NCBI RefSeq assembly: GCF_026274175.1 | Contig: NZ_JAPHNL010000179.1 | Span: 1 to 60,797, forward strand | DNA from: Streptomyces beihaiensis | GTDB lineage: Bacteria; Actinomycetota; Actinomycetes; Streptomycetales; Streptomycetaceae | Direction of reading: 5' to 3' | DNA: 60,797 nucleotides | Shown: positions 24,665 through 34,226 of the stretch, in pieces | How the letters are laid out: the number at the start of each line of letters is the position of its first letter | How positions within the stretch are numbered: the stretch's first letter is position 1 | Position numbers and translations under genes: made by a program | The notes under the pieces: model-generated | Database searches by the model: none | What the model was told of the DNA's origin: nothing | What the model saw: the letters and a program-made list of their open reading frames with translations, nothing else

Positions 24665-24871
24665 ACCGTCCCCATTCATCGCGCCGTGCACCCGTTCGGA
24701 CGGGCACCCCGTTAGAGGGTGGGACGAACACGCGGGTTCCGCTACGTGCGGCGTATTTGCGGTACTTTGCCGGGGCGTGCGCGGAGCCGCCGGTTGACGA
24801 CGGCCCCGCCCACACGTCACGTACGACGTCACGGACGACGCGGCAGCGAACGGGCTCGGGCGCGGAACCGC

Positions 24872-25567
24872 TCAGGCGCCGAACGCCTTGTCCTTGCCCT
24901 TCACCGGCTTGGCACCGGCCCGCAGATGCGCGGGCACCAGATCACGCGCGGGCTCGCTGTAGCCCACGGACACGATCGTGTCGCCCTGGTACGTGAACGT
25001 CGTCAGCGAGGCGAGCGTGCACTGCCGCTTGCGCGGGTCGTGCCAGAGCCTGCGCCGCTCCACGTACGAGCGGACCGTCCAGATCGGCAGCTGGTGGCTG
25101 ACCAGGACCGCCTCATGGCCGCGCGCCGCGTCCTTGGCGGCGTCGAGCGCGCGCATCATCCGCACGACCAGGTCGACGTACGGCTCGCCCCACGACGGCT
25201 TGAACGGGTTGACCAGGTGCTTCCAGTTGCCCGGCTTGCGCAGCGCGCCGTCACCGACGCCGAACGTCTTGCCCTGGAACACGTTGGACGCCTCGATGAG
25301 CCGGTCGTCCGTGGCGATGTCCAGACCGTGCGCCTTCGCGATCGGCGTGGCCGTCTCCTGCGCCCGCTCCAGCGGCGACGCGCACACGTACGTGATGTCA
25401 CGCTCGGCGAGATGGTCGGCGACCCGGTCGGCCATCTGCCGGCCGAGCTCGGACAGGTGGTAGTCGGGCAGCCGCCCGTACAGCACGCCGGTCGGGTTGT
25501 GGACCTCGCCGTGCCGCATCAGGTGGACGACGGTCACGTCGCCGCTCTCCGTGCCGCGCTCGCTCAT
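24872..25567 (-). CDS. Histidine phosphatase (phosphoglycerate-mutase-like)
   Basis: A 231-residue enzyme of the branch-1 histidine phosphatase family. The phosphohistidine motif is [11 protein letters not shown], the acid/base region [16 protein letters not shown] and [11 protein letters not shown], and the second active-site His is in [11 protein letters not shown]. It is unlikely to be a glycolytic mutase; actinobacterial homologues next to hemL are uncharacterised. ATG 25567 overlaps the hemL stop by four bases (ATGA), showing coupling to tetrapyrrole synthesis. The 207 bp after it hold no gene. Confidence 0.88.
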   Translation of the reverse strand: MSERGTESGDVTVVHLMRHGEVHNPTGVLYGRLPDYHLSELGRQMADRVADHLAERDITYVCASPLERAQETATPIAKAHGLDIATDDRLIEASNVFQGKTFGVGDGALRKPGNWKHLVNPFKPSWGEPYVDLVVRMMRALDAAKDAARGHEAVLVSHQLPIWTVRSYVERRRLWHDPRKRQCTLASLTTFTYQGDTIVSVGYSEPARDLVPAHLRAGAKPVKGKDKAFGA

Positions 25568-26889
25568 GCCGTCGCCTCCGCTGCGGCGCGGGCGGCGGCG
25601 GGCAGCGCGGCGGCGACCCGCTCGACCGCCCGCTCGTCGTGCGCGGTCGACACGAACCACGACTCGAACGCCGACGGCGGCAGGTACACGCCCTGCTCCA
25701 GCATCGAGTGGAAGAACGCGGTGAAGCGGAACGACTCCTGCGCCTTGGCGCCCTCGTAGTCACGCACCTCTGCGTCGGTGAAGAAGACGGAGAACATGTT
25801 GGACGCGTTCTGCACGCGGTGCGCCACCCCCTCCTTGGTGAGCGCGGCGCCGACCAGGGAGCGCAGCTGCTCGCTGACCGCGTCGACCTTCGCGTACGCG
25901 GCGTCGTCGAGCAGCCGCAGCTGCGCGACGCCCGCGGCGGTGGCGACCGGGTTGCCGGAGAGCGTGCCCGCCTGGTAGACGGGCCCGGCCGGGGCCAGGT
26001 GCGCCATCACGTCGGCGCGCCCGCCGAACGCGGCGGCCGGGAACCCGCCGCCCATCACCTTGCCGAAGGTCATGAGGTCGGGCACGACCCCGTCCACGCC
26101 GAACCATCCGGCCCTCGACGTACGGAACCCGGTCATCACCTCGTCGGAGATGTACAGGGCGCCGTTCTCCTGGCAGACGGCCTTCAGCGCGGCGTTGAAG
26201 CCGTCACGCGGCGGGACCACGCCCATGTTGCCGGGCGATGCCTCCGTGATGACACAGGCGATCTCACCGGGGTGCGCGGCGAACGCGGCCCGCACCGCCT
26301 CGATGTCGTTGTACGGCAGCACGACCGTGTCACCGGCCTGCGCCCCGGTCACCCCCGGCGTGTCCGGCAGGGCGAACGTGGCGACGCCCGACCCGGCGGC
26401 GGCGAGCAGCGCGTCCACGTGGCCGTGGTAGCACCCGGCGAACTTGATCACCTTGGCCCGGCCCGTGAAACCGCGCGCCAGCCGGATCGCCGACATCGTC
26501 GCTTCCGTACCGGACGACACGAGCCGCACCTGCTCGACCGGCCCGATCCGCGCGACGATCTCCTCGGCGAGCTCGACCTCGCCCTCGCCGGGTGTACCGA
26601 ACGAGGTGCCGCGCGCGACGGCCGCCTGCACCGCCGCGACGACCTCCGGGTGGGAATGGCCGAGGATCATCGGCCCCCACGAGCACACCAGGTCGACATA
26701 CTCGCGCCCGTCCGCGTCCGTCAGGTACGGACCCGTACCCGACACCATGAAACGGGGCGTACCGCCCACGGCGCGGAACGCGCGCACCGGAGAGTTCACG
26801 CCACCGGGCGTGACGACGGACGCACGGTCGAAGAGCCCTTGCGAGACCGGCGCCTCGTAGGGATAGGGGATGTTGTTCGCCTCTGCCAT
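25564..26889 (-). CDS. hemL: Glutamate-1-semialdehyde 2,1-aminomutase
   Basis: A 441-residue PLP enzyme of class III aminotransferases that converts glutamate-1-semialdehyde to 5-aminolevulinate, the heme precursor. Recognised by [17 protein letters not shown] at the start, [16 protein letters not shown], the [10 protein letters not shown] motif, and the PLP lysine in [23 protein letters not shown] 26889 gives the family N-terminus; the open frame to 27048 adds an Arg-rich stretch of no known domain. First gene of a unit with the phosphatase. The cytochrome c operon lies 2.2 kb downstream. Confidence 0.95.
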   Translation of the reverse strand: MAEANNIPYPYEAPVSQGLFDRASVVTPGGVNSPVRAFRAVGGTPRFMVSGTGPYLTDADGREYVDLVCSWGPMILGHSHPEVVAAVQAAVARGTSFGTPGEGEVELAEEIVARIGPVEQVRLVSSGTEATMSAIRLARGFTGRAKVIKFAGCYHGHVDALLAAAGSGVATFALPDTPGVTGAQAGDTVVLPYNDIEAVRAAFAAHPGEIACVITEASPGNMGVVPPRDGFNAALKAVCQENGALYISDEVMTGFRTSRAGWFGVDGVVPDLMTFGKVMGGGFPAAAFGGRADVMAHLAPAGPVYQAGTLSGNPVATAAGVAQLRLLDDAAYAKVDAVSEQLRSLVGAALTKEGVAHRVQNASNMFSVFFTDAEVRDYEGAKAQESFRFTAFFHSMLEQGVYLPPSAFESWFVSTAHDERAVERVAAALPAAARAAAEATA

Positions 26890-27347
26890 GCCTCTCAGCG
26901 TACGGCCCGCGCGAACGGACCCTCCGGCACGCTCCCGCACCCCGCCCTCGCCACCTAGACTTGCCTCATCACCAACCCTGTACGGCATCTGTACGGACTG
27001 CGTGACGCCATGCGTGCGCACCGGCACTCGCCTGCGTGGGCCGACCACTCGCGCAGTTGTTTCACTCGTACGTTTCGGCGGGTGACCGTGGGGGAGGTCA
27101 CTGACACGATGATCGGGATGATCGGGTTGCGCGTCGGCGGTCGCGCGGCCTAGAAAAGGGCCTTGCGCCCGGGGACGGCAGTCGGGTGGAGAGTATGCAT
27201 CGCGGTGGCGGCGGACTGGGCGAGGGTACCGACGACCTGGGCCCCCGGCGTGCCAGGCGGGGAAGGCACCGGCGCGACGGCCGGCACGACGAGACAGTGG
27301 CGCGCAGCCAGAGGGTGGCGGGGAGCGGGAATGGTGGCCGGGTGGGG
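26890..27347. promoter_or_regulatory. 458-bp divergent intergenic region with two repeat elements
   Basis: Between hemL and a rightward gene. CTGTACGG occurs twice with an 11-bp period (26978-26985 and 26989-26996). GTGACC-N8-GGTCAC (27082-27101) is an inverted repeat of operator type. TAGACT (about 26956) could be a -10 box. A 47-codon frame (27010-27153) is present but unsupported. The remaining 150 bp before 27348 show GC-rich sequence and no clear feature. Confidence 0.5.
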
Positions 27348-27779
27348 GTGACCTACAAGTACTTCGGCGCGCCCGACGGCGCGACGGCGGCCCGCGTCCC
27401 GATCTCCATGCGCCCCGAGGAGCTCGGCGGCGACGAGCTGGGCATGGGCGGCATGTTCACGAAGATCAAGCCGGAGACGATGGCCGCGATGGTCCTCACC
27501 GGCATCGAGGGCATACCCCTGCACAAGGTGCCCCCGCTCGAACTGGTCGTCCTGCACCCCGACTACGCGGTCGTGAAGCTCCCGATGACGGTCGTGGACC
27601 CGCTGCGCGGCATCGGCGAGGAGTCCGTGGGCGCCGCCGCGTTCATCTGGTCGACCGTCCCCGACCGGGGCGGCCCGCGCGACGCGTTCAACGTGTACCA
27701 GCTGCTGCACGAGTGGCAGGACTTCTCGCACCGCCTGCACGACGCGGGGCATCAGGCGTACTGCCTGGTGTGGCCCTGA
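27348..27779 (+). CDS. Conserved actinobacterial protein of unknown function
   Basis: About 143 residues, starting [20 protein letters not shown] and including [20 protein letters not shown] and [20 protein letters not shown]. It has no membrane helix or known catalytic motif. I recognise it as strongly conserved among streptomycetes but cannot assign a function. GTG 27348 marks the start of conserved sequence; GTG 27342 is an alternative, and the frame from 27186 upstream is Arg/Gly-rich and unlikely. Convergent with the MscS gene. Confidence 0.8.
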   Translation: MTYKYFGAPDGATAARVPISMRPEELGGDELGMGGMFTKIKPETMAAMVLTGIEGIPLHKVPPLELVVLHPDYAVVKLPMTVVDPLRGIGEESVGAAAFIWSTVPDRGGPRDAFNVYQLLHEWQDFSHRLHDAGHQAYCLVWP

Positions 27780-27797
27780 CGGGGCACCAGGCAGTAC
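27758..27797. terminator. Bidirectional hairpin overlapping the end of the upstream coding sequence
   Basis: GTACTGCCTGGTG (27758-27770) pairs perfectly with CACCAGGCAGTAC (27785-27797); internal GCCC/GGGG can extend pairing. The left arm lies in the last codons (YCLVWP) of the rightward gene and the stop codon is in the loop. The right arm ends 15 bp before the stop of the convergent MscS gene, so it can serve both. Confidence 0.8.
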
Positions 27798-27812
27798 ACG
27801 CGCGGCCGGCGG

Positions 27813-28778
27813 CTACGCCGTGGCCTTCCGCCCCCGCGGCACCGCGCTCTCGTCGCCGTCGTCGTCCGCGTGCCGCATCCACACCGTGCGCTGCTGGAAC
27901 GGGATCTCGACGCCGGCCGCGTCCAGGTTGTCCTTGACCCGGCGGCGCAGCTCGCGCGTGACGCCCCACTGCTCAAGCGGCCGGGTCTTCACGGCCATCC
28001 GCACGACGACCGCGTCCGCGTCGAGCGACTGCACGCCCCACACCGACGGCTCCTCCAGGAGCAGCGGCCCGGTCCGCGGGTCGTCGCGCAGCTCACGGCC
28101 CGTGCGTTCGAGCACCTCGTACACCGTGTCCAGGTTCGAGTCGTAGGCGACGCCGACGTCCAGGAGGGCGCGGCCCCAGTCCTGGCTGCTGTTCTTGACG
28201 CGCCGGATCTCGCCGTTGCGGATGTGCCACAGGCCGCCGTCCAGGTCGCGGACCTGCGTGAGCCGGAGGCCGACCTGCTCGACCTCGCCGACCGCCTCAC
28301 CGAGGTCGACGAAGTCACCGACGCCGTACTGGTCCTCCACCATGATCAACAGCCCGGACAGGTAGTCGGCGACCAGGTTCTGCGCGCCGAAACCGATCGC
28401 CAGACCGACCACGCCCGCACTGGCGAGCAGCGGGCCGAGCGCGATACCGATCTCACCGAGCACCATGGCGAGCGCCACCAGGGCGATGACCACGGAGACG
28501 ATGCTGCTCAGCACCGTCCCGATGGTCCTGGCGCGCTGCTCGCGCCGCTCGCCCGCCTTGCCGTTGTCGCGCTGGAGGACGGCCGGGCCGCGGCCGCTCT
28601 GCTGGAGGATGTGATGGACGACACGGGAGATCGCGCGCTTGGCGAGCGCCCGCACGACGAACGCGCCCACCACGATGATGGCGATGTTGATCGCGTGGCC
28701 GATGAGTGCCCCCGCGTTGTCCCGGAACCAGTTGGCGGCTTCCGGCACCCCCTGGTCCCCACTGGTCGCAATCTGCAC
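27813..28778 (-). CDS. Small-conductance mechanosensitive channel, MscS family
   Basis: About 321 residues with three N-terminal helices; the pore helix TM3 region reads LLASAGVVGLAIGFGAQNLV, with the Ala/Gly packing pattern of MscS, followed by the beta domain ISGLL-like DYLSGLLIMVEDQYGVGDFV. The C-terminal alpha/beta domain ends in a charged tail. It should release solutes on osmotic downshock. Start GTG 28778 has GGAGAGG seven bases upstream; the upstream ATG at 28829 lacks a site. Monocistronic. Confidence 0.92.
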   Translation of the reverse strand: MQIATSGDQGVPEAANWFRDNAGALIGHAINIAIIVVGAFVVRALAKRAISRVVHHILQQSGRGPAVLQRDNGKAGERREQRARTIGTVLSSIVSVVIALVALAMVLGEIGIALGPLLASAGVVGLAIGFGAQNLVADYLSGLLIMVEDQYGVGDFVDLGEAVGEVEQVGLRLTQVRDLDGGLWHIRNGEIRRVKNSSQDWGRALLDVGVAYDSNLDTVYEVLERTGRELRDDPRTGPLLLEEPSVWGVQSLDADAVVVRMAVKTRPLEQWGVTRELRRRVKDNLDAAGVEIPFQQRTVWMRHADDDGDESAVPRGRKATA

Positions 28779-28878
28779 GGCGGGCGCCTCTCCTTCGTAC
28801 GAACGTGTGCGTATACCTGCGCGAGCCAACGAACGTACTTGCGACCCGCGTGCCGGTCAAAGCCGCTACGGTCCCCTC

Positions 28879-29134
28879 ATGCCCGGACCCCGCCCCTCAC
28901 CGAGGTGACGTCGGGGCCGAGGTGGCCTGGGTGGTCGGGCACCCCTTCCAGGGCCGGGGCTACGCGACGGAAGGGGCCCTGGCGATGACGCGGTGGCTGC
29001 GCGGCGCCGGGGTGCGCGGGCTGCGCGCCCACATCCACCCCGGCCACGACGCGTCCGCGCGGGTCGCCCGGGCGCTCGGCCTCGCGGCGACGCCCGAGAC
29101 GGTCGACGGTGAGCTGGTCTGGGCCGGTTCCTAG
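28879..29134 (+). pseudogene. GNAT acetyltransferase remnant, N-terminal half lost
   Basis: The frame ending at 29134 reads VGAEVAWVVGHPFQGRGYAT, then EGALAMTRWLRGAGVRGLRA and ASARVARALGLAATPETVDG. QGRGYA is the acetyl-CoA loop of GNAT motif A, and the rest is the normal C-terminus. No N-terminal strands precede it. The ATG at 28879 (MPGPRPSPR) is in another frame and stops at once, suggesting an original start brought close by a deletion. The only in-frame start, GTG 28921, would give about 70 residues lacking the first half of the fold. Confidence 0.7.
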
Positions 29135-29305
29135 CCGGCTCGCGGGGGCGCGGGAGCGGATTCGGTACACGTTCGCGCGACCGGCCCCGCCACGCGGGCG
29201 CCACCGCCGACGACGGAGCCGGGCAGCGGCCGGAGCGGAGAGCCGTGCGAGAGCCGCACCGCGCGCGGACACAGGCGCGGACACAGGCGCGGCCCCCCAT
29301 CCAGG

Positions 29306-30190
29306 TCACACGCGCGGCGGACCCGCCTCCACTCGGCGCAGGACCGGCTCGTAGCGGTCGAGGTCGGGGCCGGTCTGGAGTTGGCGTTCGTCCCACCACG
29401 TGGCGCCCGCGTCCGCCAGCGGGCCGACCACGTCGAGGGCCTCGGGGCCGGGCACGGTCGCGCCGCCGACCACGATCTCGAACGGCTCCGGTCGCTCACG
29501 GCCCTCACCGCGCTCGCGGTGCTCGGCGACGTACGAGACGACTTCTCGGACCTGTCCGGGCGTCGGCGGCACCCCGTGCGGCGCGTCGGCGAAGAGCGGC
29601 ACCGCGCCGTCCCAGCGGGCCGCGCGGCGCATCGGGCGGCGGTTGGGCCAGAAGCCGCCGAGCCAGACCGGCGGGCGGGGCCGCTGCACCGTGGCGGGCA
29701 GCAGCGCCACGTCCCGGGCCGTGTAGTGGGCGCCGGCGTGGTCGACCGGGTCGCCGGACCAGTAGCGGGCGAGCAGGCCGAGGGACTCGTCGAGGCGCTC
29801 GGCGTGCACCACCCGGTCGACCGTGTCGCCGAAGCTGCCGTACTCGTCGTCGGCCGGGCCGCCGAGCCCGGCCGTGAACACCACCCGGCCACCGCTGGCG
29901 GCGTCCAGCGTCGCGACCTGCCGCGCCAACTGCTCGGGCCGGTACCGCGGCACCGCCGTGACCAGCGTGCCCAGCCGGATGCGGGACGTGGCGAGCGCGG
30001 CGGCGGTCAGCAGCATCCACGGATCGCCGAACGGCGTGCCCCGCCGCTCCTTCTTGTCGTGCACGACGTGGTCCCACACGAACAGGCCGTCCCAGCCCGC
30101 CTGTTCGGCGGCCACGGCGGTCCTGGCGACCGTACGGGCGTCGGCGAAGTCACCGAAGTTCGGGATGTTGATCGAGAAGCGCATACCCAT
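29306..30190 (-). CDS. LLM-class (luciferase-like) flavin or F420-dependent oxidoreductase
   Basis: A 294-residue TIM-barrel protein: MRFSINIPNFGDFADARTVA at the first strand, AAEQAGWDGLFVWDHVV, and RIRLGTLVTAVPRYRPEQLA, all typical of bacterial luciferase-like oxidoreductases. Many actinobacterial members use F420. Substrate unknown. ATG 30190, or ATG 30184 two codons later. Lies 53 bp downstream of the histidine kinase gene and may be transcribed with it. The 171 bp between its stop and the GNAT remnant hold a 12-bp direct repeat (GCGCGGACACAG, about 29265-29288) and no gene. Confidence 0.88.
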   Translation of the reverse strand: MGMRFSINIPNFGDFADARTVARTAVAAEQAGWDGLFVWDHVVHDKKERRGTPFGDPWMLLTAAALATSRIRLGTLVTAVPRYRPEQLARQVATLDAASGGRVVFTAGLGGPADDEYGSFGDTVDRVVHAERLDESLGLLARYWSGDPVDHAGAHYTARDVALLPATVQRPRPPVWLGGFWPNRRPMRRAARWDGAVPLFADAPHGVPPTPGQVREVVSYVAEHRERGEGRERPEPFEIVVGGATVPGPEALDVVGPLADAGATWWDERQLQTGPDLDRYEPVLRRVEAGPPRV

Positions 30191-30243
30191 GGGTGCATCG
30201 TGACCCGGCCCGCGGCCCTACTCCACCGGATTCTCGGAACCCG

Positions 30244-31893
30244 TCACCCTTCGGCGTCGACTCCGCGCACCACGAACCCGATCACCGCTCCGCCGCCCTC
30301 GCGGGGCCGCGCGAACGGCGTCCCGCCGTGCGCCGCCACGACCTCCCGCACGATCGACAGGCCGAGCCCCGAACCGGGCAGGCTGCGCGCGGCGGGCGCA
30401 CGGTAGAAGCGGTCGAAGAGGCGGGACGCGTTCTCGGCGGTGTCCGCGTCGATGCCGGGGCCGCGGTCCATGACGGCCACCCGCACGCCCTCCGCGACCC
30501 GGTCGACCGTGATCTCGATGGGGTGCGAACTGTCGGTGTCGAACTTCGCGGCGTTCTCCACCAGGTTGGACAGCGCCCGCTGCAACTGCGCGGCGCGGCC
30601 CGCGACCGTGGTGTCCCCGGTGGCGCCGACCGTGACGGTGCGGCCGGTACGGCGGCGCACGAGGACCGCGACGTCCCGCGCGGTCTGCGCGAGCGCCACC
30701 TCCGTCACCGGCTCGTCGTCCTCCTTGCCCGCCGCGAGTTCCACCAGCTCGTTGACCAGGTCGGTCAGCTCGCGGGACTCCTCGGCGAGATCGGCGACCA
30801 GTTCCTCACGGGCGGCGGGCGGCAGCTCCTCGATGCGGCGCAGCAGCGAGATGTTCGTACGCAGCGACGTGAGCGGCGTACGCAGCTCGTGCCCCGCGTC
30901 CTGCACCAGGCGCCGCTGGTCCTCCACCGAGCGGGCGAGCCGCCCCAGCATCCGGTCGAAGGACCGGCCCAGACTGCCGACCTCGTCGCCGCCCTCGACC
31001 GGCACCGCCACGTCGAGCCGTCCGGTGGTCGCGACGTTCTCGGCGGTCCCGGCGAGCCGGACGAGCCGCGAGGTGACACGGCGCGCCAGCCACCAGCCGA
31101 AGAGGCCCGCCCCGGCGATCACCGCCCCGGCGAACAGCAGCGTCCGGTCCTGCAAGCGGCGCAGCAGGTCCTCGGTGTCACTGAACTCCTGGGCGACCTG
31201 CACCGCGCCCCGCCCTCCGCCGAGCGAGACCGTCGCCATGCGGTACTCGTCGCCGCGGATGCGCACGTCGTCGTCGGTGACCACCCGCCCGGCCTCCTGG
31301 TCCCTCGCCGTGTCGCGCATGTCACCGGTGACGGGCAGGGCCGGCTCGCCGTGGTCGACCACGCGGCCGTCCGGGCCGAGGACCTGCACATCGGTTCTGG
31401 TGGGCCGGGTCACGTCGTCGCGCGGCCCGTCGTGGTCCGGGTCGGCGGCGCTGAAGTCGTCGGCGTCGAGGTTCCGCTGTCGCACCTGGTCGCGCAGGTC
31501 GTGGACGACCTCCGTGAAGACGGCACGCTGGTCGACGCGGACGAGCCCCGCGGCGGCGTTGTAGGAGAGGAAACCGACCAGCGTGGTGACGCCCGCCGCG
31601 ACGACGGCGAACGCCACGGCGAGCTTCGTGCGCAGGCTCTGGGGCCCGCGCAACCAGTGCCTCTCGCGCACTGCGGGCTTCGGGCGGCGGCTCAGCGGGG
31701 TGCCCCGACGGCTGCTCCTCGGGGCGCCGCCCGTCGGGGCGCCGCCCGTCGGGTCGCTCCGGGGGCTGTCCGTCCGATCGCTCGGGTAGCCGTTCGCGTG
31801 ACTGTTCATGGGGCCGTTCTCGGGGCCGTTCGTCTGGTTGCTCTCATCGTCGCTCGCGTGGTCGCCCCCGTGGTTGTTCGCGCCGTCCGCCAT
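30244..31893 (-). CDS. Sensor histidine kinase, HAMP type
   Basis: A 549-residue sensor. A disordered Asn/Asp/Pro-rich cytoplasmic N-terminus of about 80 residues, with a PTGGAPTGGAP repeat, precedes TM1 (about 91-112). An extracytoplasmic sensor region, TM2 (about 252-271) and a HAMP domain follow. The HisKA H-box is QDAGHELRTPLTS with H335. The ATPase has LVENAAKF, DRGPGIDAD and GSGLGLSIVREVV. It resembles MprB/CseC-type kinases, but the stimulus is unknown. Partner is the response regulator 99 bp upstream. Confidence 0.92.
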   Translation of the reverse strand: MADGANNHGGDHASDDESNQTNGPENGPMNSHANGYPSDRTDSPRSDPTGGAPTGGAPRSSRRGTPLSRRPKPAVRERHWLRGPQSLRTKLAVAFAVVAAGVTTLVGFLSYNAAAGLVRVDQRAVFTEVVHDLRDQVRQRNLDADDFSAADPDHDGPRDDVTRPTRTDVQVLGPDGRVVDHGEPALPVTGDMRDTARDQEAGRVVTDDDVRIRGDEYRMATVSLGGGRGAVQVAQEFSDTEDLLRRLQDRTLLFAGAVIAGAGLFGWWLARRVTSRLVRLAGTAENVATTGRLDVAVPVEGGDEVGSLGRSFDRMLGRLARSVEDQRRLVQDAGHELRTPLTSLRTNISLLRRIEELPPAAREELVADLAEESRELTDLVNELVELAAGKEDDEPVTEVALAQTARDVAVLVRRRTGRTVTVGATGDTTVAGRAAQLQRALSNLVENAAKFDTDSSHPIEITVDRVAEGVRVAVMDRGPGIDADTAENASRLFDRFYRAPAARSLPGSGLGLSIVREVVAAHGGTPFARPREGGGAVIGFVVRGVDAEG

Positions 31894-31992
31894 CGCCGCC
31901 CGCCATCGGCGGGATCTGTCAGGCGCGTGCGGGCCGGCCTGTCCGCGGTCGGCCCGGGTGCGTCCTGGCCCATCGGACAGCCCCCGCAGACC

Positions 31993-32727
31993 CTAGTCGT
32001 CCCTCAGGACGTAGCCGACGCCCCGGACCGTGTGGATCAGCGGCACACCGCCGTGCGGCTCGTCCACCTTGCGGCGCAGGTAGCCGACGTACACCGCCAG
32101 GTTCTTCGAGCCGGGGCCGAAGTCGTAGCCCCAGATCCGGTCGTAGATCGTCGCGTGGTCGAGGACGATCCCCGCGTTGCGGGCCAACAGCTCCAGCAGG
32201 TCGAACTCGGTGCGGGTCAGCTCCAGCTCACGGGTGCCACGCCAGGCGCGCCTGGCCTGCGGGTCGATGTGCAGATCGGCCGCCGTGACCTGCCCGTGCA
32301 CCTCGGGCTCCGGCTCGGGCTCCGGCGTGGTGCGGCGCAGCAGGGCGCGCAACCGGGCGAAGACCTCCTCCACGTCGAACGGCTTGACCACATAGTCGTC
32401 CGCCCCCGCGTCCAGGCCCGCGATCCGGTCCGGCGTCTCCACCAGCGCGGTCAGCATCAGGATGGGCGTCCGGTCGCCCTCGGCGCGCAGCACCCGGCAC
32501 ACCTGCAGCCCGTCGATGCCCGGCATCATCACATCCAGGACCAGCGCGTCCGGCGCCTCACGGTGCGCCGCGGCGAGCGCCTCCACACCGTCGGCGACGG
32601 CCGTGACGGCATACCCCTCCAGCGTCAGGGCGCGCTCAAGGGCATGGCGGATCGCCCGGTCGTCCTCGGCGAGGAGGAGCGTCGGCTTGTCGGACTCGGC
32701 GGGTTTGTCGGCGCATGACTGTGACAC
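31993..32727 (-). CDS. OmpR-family response regulator
   Basis: A 244-residue regulator. The receiver domain has the acidic pocket E21-D22-D23, phosphoacceptor D65 in ALVLDVMMPG, the conserved Thr in MLTAL, and Lys in DYVVKPFDVEE. A short Pro/Glu linker leads to a winged helix with RTEFDLLELLARNAGIVLDH and GSKNLAVYVGYLRRKVD, ending HTVRGVGYVL. Start GTG 32727. Forms a two-component pair with the kinase downstream; targets not visible. Confidence 0.94.
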   Translation of the reverse strand: MSQSCADKPAESDKPTLLLAEDDRAIRHALERALTLEGYAVTAVADGVEALAAAHREAPDALVLDVMMPGIDGLQVCRVLRAEGDRTPILMLTALVETPDRIAGLDAGADDYVVKPFDVEEVFARLRALLRRTTPEPEPEPEVHGQVTAADLHIDPQARRAWRGTRELELTRTEFDLLELLARNAGIVLDHATIYDRIWGYDFGPGSKNLAVYVGYLRRKVDEPHGGVPLIHTVRGVGYVLRDD

Positions 32728-32829
32728 ATCGCCCAGTGTGCCTGGAGCCTCGACCCGGATCGCCCGGTCGAGTGACCTCAGCAGGGCTTCTTACTCGGCT
32801 CTCACCAGGTGCGGAGCGGCGACTTACCT

Positions 32830-32853
32830 GTCGCGCGCACGCTGACGCGCGAC
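32830..32853 (+). promoter_or_regulatory. Inverted repeat before the glycosyltransferase operon
   Basis: GTCGCGCG (32830-32837) and CGCGCGAC (32846-32853) form a perfect 8-bp inverted repeat with an 8-bp spacer, 66 bp upstream of the GT4 start. It could be an operator or a leader hairpin; no promoter hexamer is clear. Confidence 0.35.
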
Positions 32854-32918
32854 GAACGAGGGCCTCGTACGGAGGACGTCACGGTCCGGACGGACGACCG
32901 CCGGGGAAGGCACACCGC

Positions 32919-34226
32919 ATGAAGATCGTGTTCCTGCTGCACAACGTGTACGCCATCGGCGGCACGGTGCGCACCACTCTCAACCTCGCCGCCGCGCTGA
33001 CCGAGCACGGCGGCCACGAGGTCGAGATCGTGTCCATGTCCCGGCACCGGCAGGCCCCTCGGTTCACCGTCGACCCGCGGATCACGCTCGTACCGCTCGT
33101 GGACACGCGCGAAGGCAGCGCGGACACCAGGGAAGCGGCCTACCAGCAGCCGTCGCGGGACTTCCCCACCGCCGAGAAGCGGTACAAGCAGTACAACCGC
33201 CTGCACGACCTGCGCGTACGCGAGTACCTGGAGCAGCGGTGCGACGCGGACGTCGTCATCGGCACCCGCCCCGGCATCAACGTCTACCTCTCCCTGTGGG
33301 GCCCGGAGCGCGCCGTCCGCATCGCACAGGAACACCTGCGCTACGAGGCCCACAGCAAGAAGCTGCGCGCCGTGCTCGCCCGCCACTACCGCACGCTCGA
33401 CGCCGTCGTCACCATGACGCGGGCGGACGCGGCCGTGTACCGGGCGAAGATGCCGATGCCCGGGGTGCGGGTGCTGTCCGTGCCGAACATCGTGCCGCCC
33501 ACCTCCGTGGCCCCCTCCGACGGCACCTCGAAGATCATCGCCGCGGCGGGCCGTCTCGCCCCCGGCAAGCGCTACGACCTGCTGCTGGAGGCGTTCGCGG
33601 CCGTCGCCGCGCATGAACCCGGCTGGGAACTGCGGATCTACGGCGGCGGAGCCCAGGAAGCACGCCTGCGCGACCTCATCGCCGGCCTCGGCCTGACCGG
33701 CCGCGCACGCCTCATGGGCGCGGTCTCACCGATCGAGCCGGAGTTCGCCCGCGCCTCGATCGTGGTGAGCACGTCGGACGCCGAGTCCTTCGGGATGACG
33801 CTGGTGGAGGCGATGCGCTGCGGCGTACCCGTCGTCAGCACCGACGCCCCGCTCGGCCCCGCCGAGATCATCACCGACGGCGTCGACGGGCGACTCGTCC
33901 CCCTCGGGGACGCGCGCGCCGTCGCCGAGGCGGTCACCGGGCTCATCGAGAACCCGGAAGCCCGCCGCACCATGGGTGAAGCCGCCCTCGCCTCGGCCCG
34001 TCGGTTCGACCCGGAGCCGATTGTGGCGCAATATGGGGCGCTCTTCTCGGAACTCAAAGCCACCCGCCGTCGTCGTGCATGGCAGCGGCTGAGTGCCCGC
34101 GCCGCCGACTGGGCACGCAGAAAGACCCGCTCGCTGCGCTCCTCGCGGCCGGGCGGAGGAGGGGGTACCTCGCATGACCGCCGACACAGGACCGCCCATG
34201 GCAGCGCACGACCGAAGCATCCCTGA
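32919..34226 (+). CDS. Glycosyltransferase family 4 (GT-B fold)
   Basis: A 435-residue cytosolic GT-B enzyme. The N-terminal acceptor domain begins MKIVFLLHNVYAIGGTVRTT, with the GG(T)xR loop. The donor domain has GRLAPGKRYDLLLEAFAAVA, VSTSDAESFGMTLVEAMRCG and VPVVSTDAPLGPAEII, the E(x7)E motif of retaining GT4 enzymes. The tail is very basic and probably membrane-associated. ATG 32919 has GGGGAAGG upstream. It overlaps the following membrane glycosyltransferase gene, suggesting one operon for a surface glycan. Donor and acceptor are unknown. Confidence 0.9.
   Translation: MKIVFLLHNVYAIGGTVRTTLNLAAALTEHGGHEVEIVSMSRHRQAPRFTVDPRITLVPLVDTREGSADTREAAYQQPSRDFPTAEKRYKQYNRLHDLRVREYLEQRCDADVVIGTRPGINVYLSLWGPERAVRIAQEHLRYEAHSKKLRAVLARHYRTLDAVVTMTRADAAVYRAKMPMPGVRVLSVPNIVPPTSVAPSDGTSKIIAAAGRLAPGKRYDLLLEAFAAVAAHEPGWELRIYGGGAQEARLRDLIAGLGLTGRARLMGAVSPIEPEFARASIVVSTSDAESFGMTLVEAMRCGVPVVSTDAPLGPAEIITDGVDGRLVPLGDARAVAEAVTGLIENPEARRTMGEAALASARRFDPEPIVAQYGALFSELKATRRRRAWQRLSARAADWARRKTRSLRSSRPGGGGGTSHDRRHRTAHGSARPKHP

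Noticed and set aside
20132-24715. A 1527-codon rightward frame across the cytochrome c genes
   Set aside because: Antisense to five coherent genes of one operon; composition is typical of shadow frames and there is no start site or motif.
27010-27153. A 47-codon ORF in the hemL divergent region ([14 protein letters not shown]...)
   Set aside because: It follows the TGTACGG repeats at a suitable distance, but it has no ribosome site and mixed codon bias, and I know no homologue. Kept only as part of the intergenic description.
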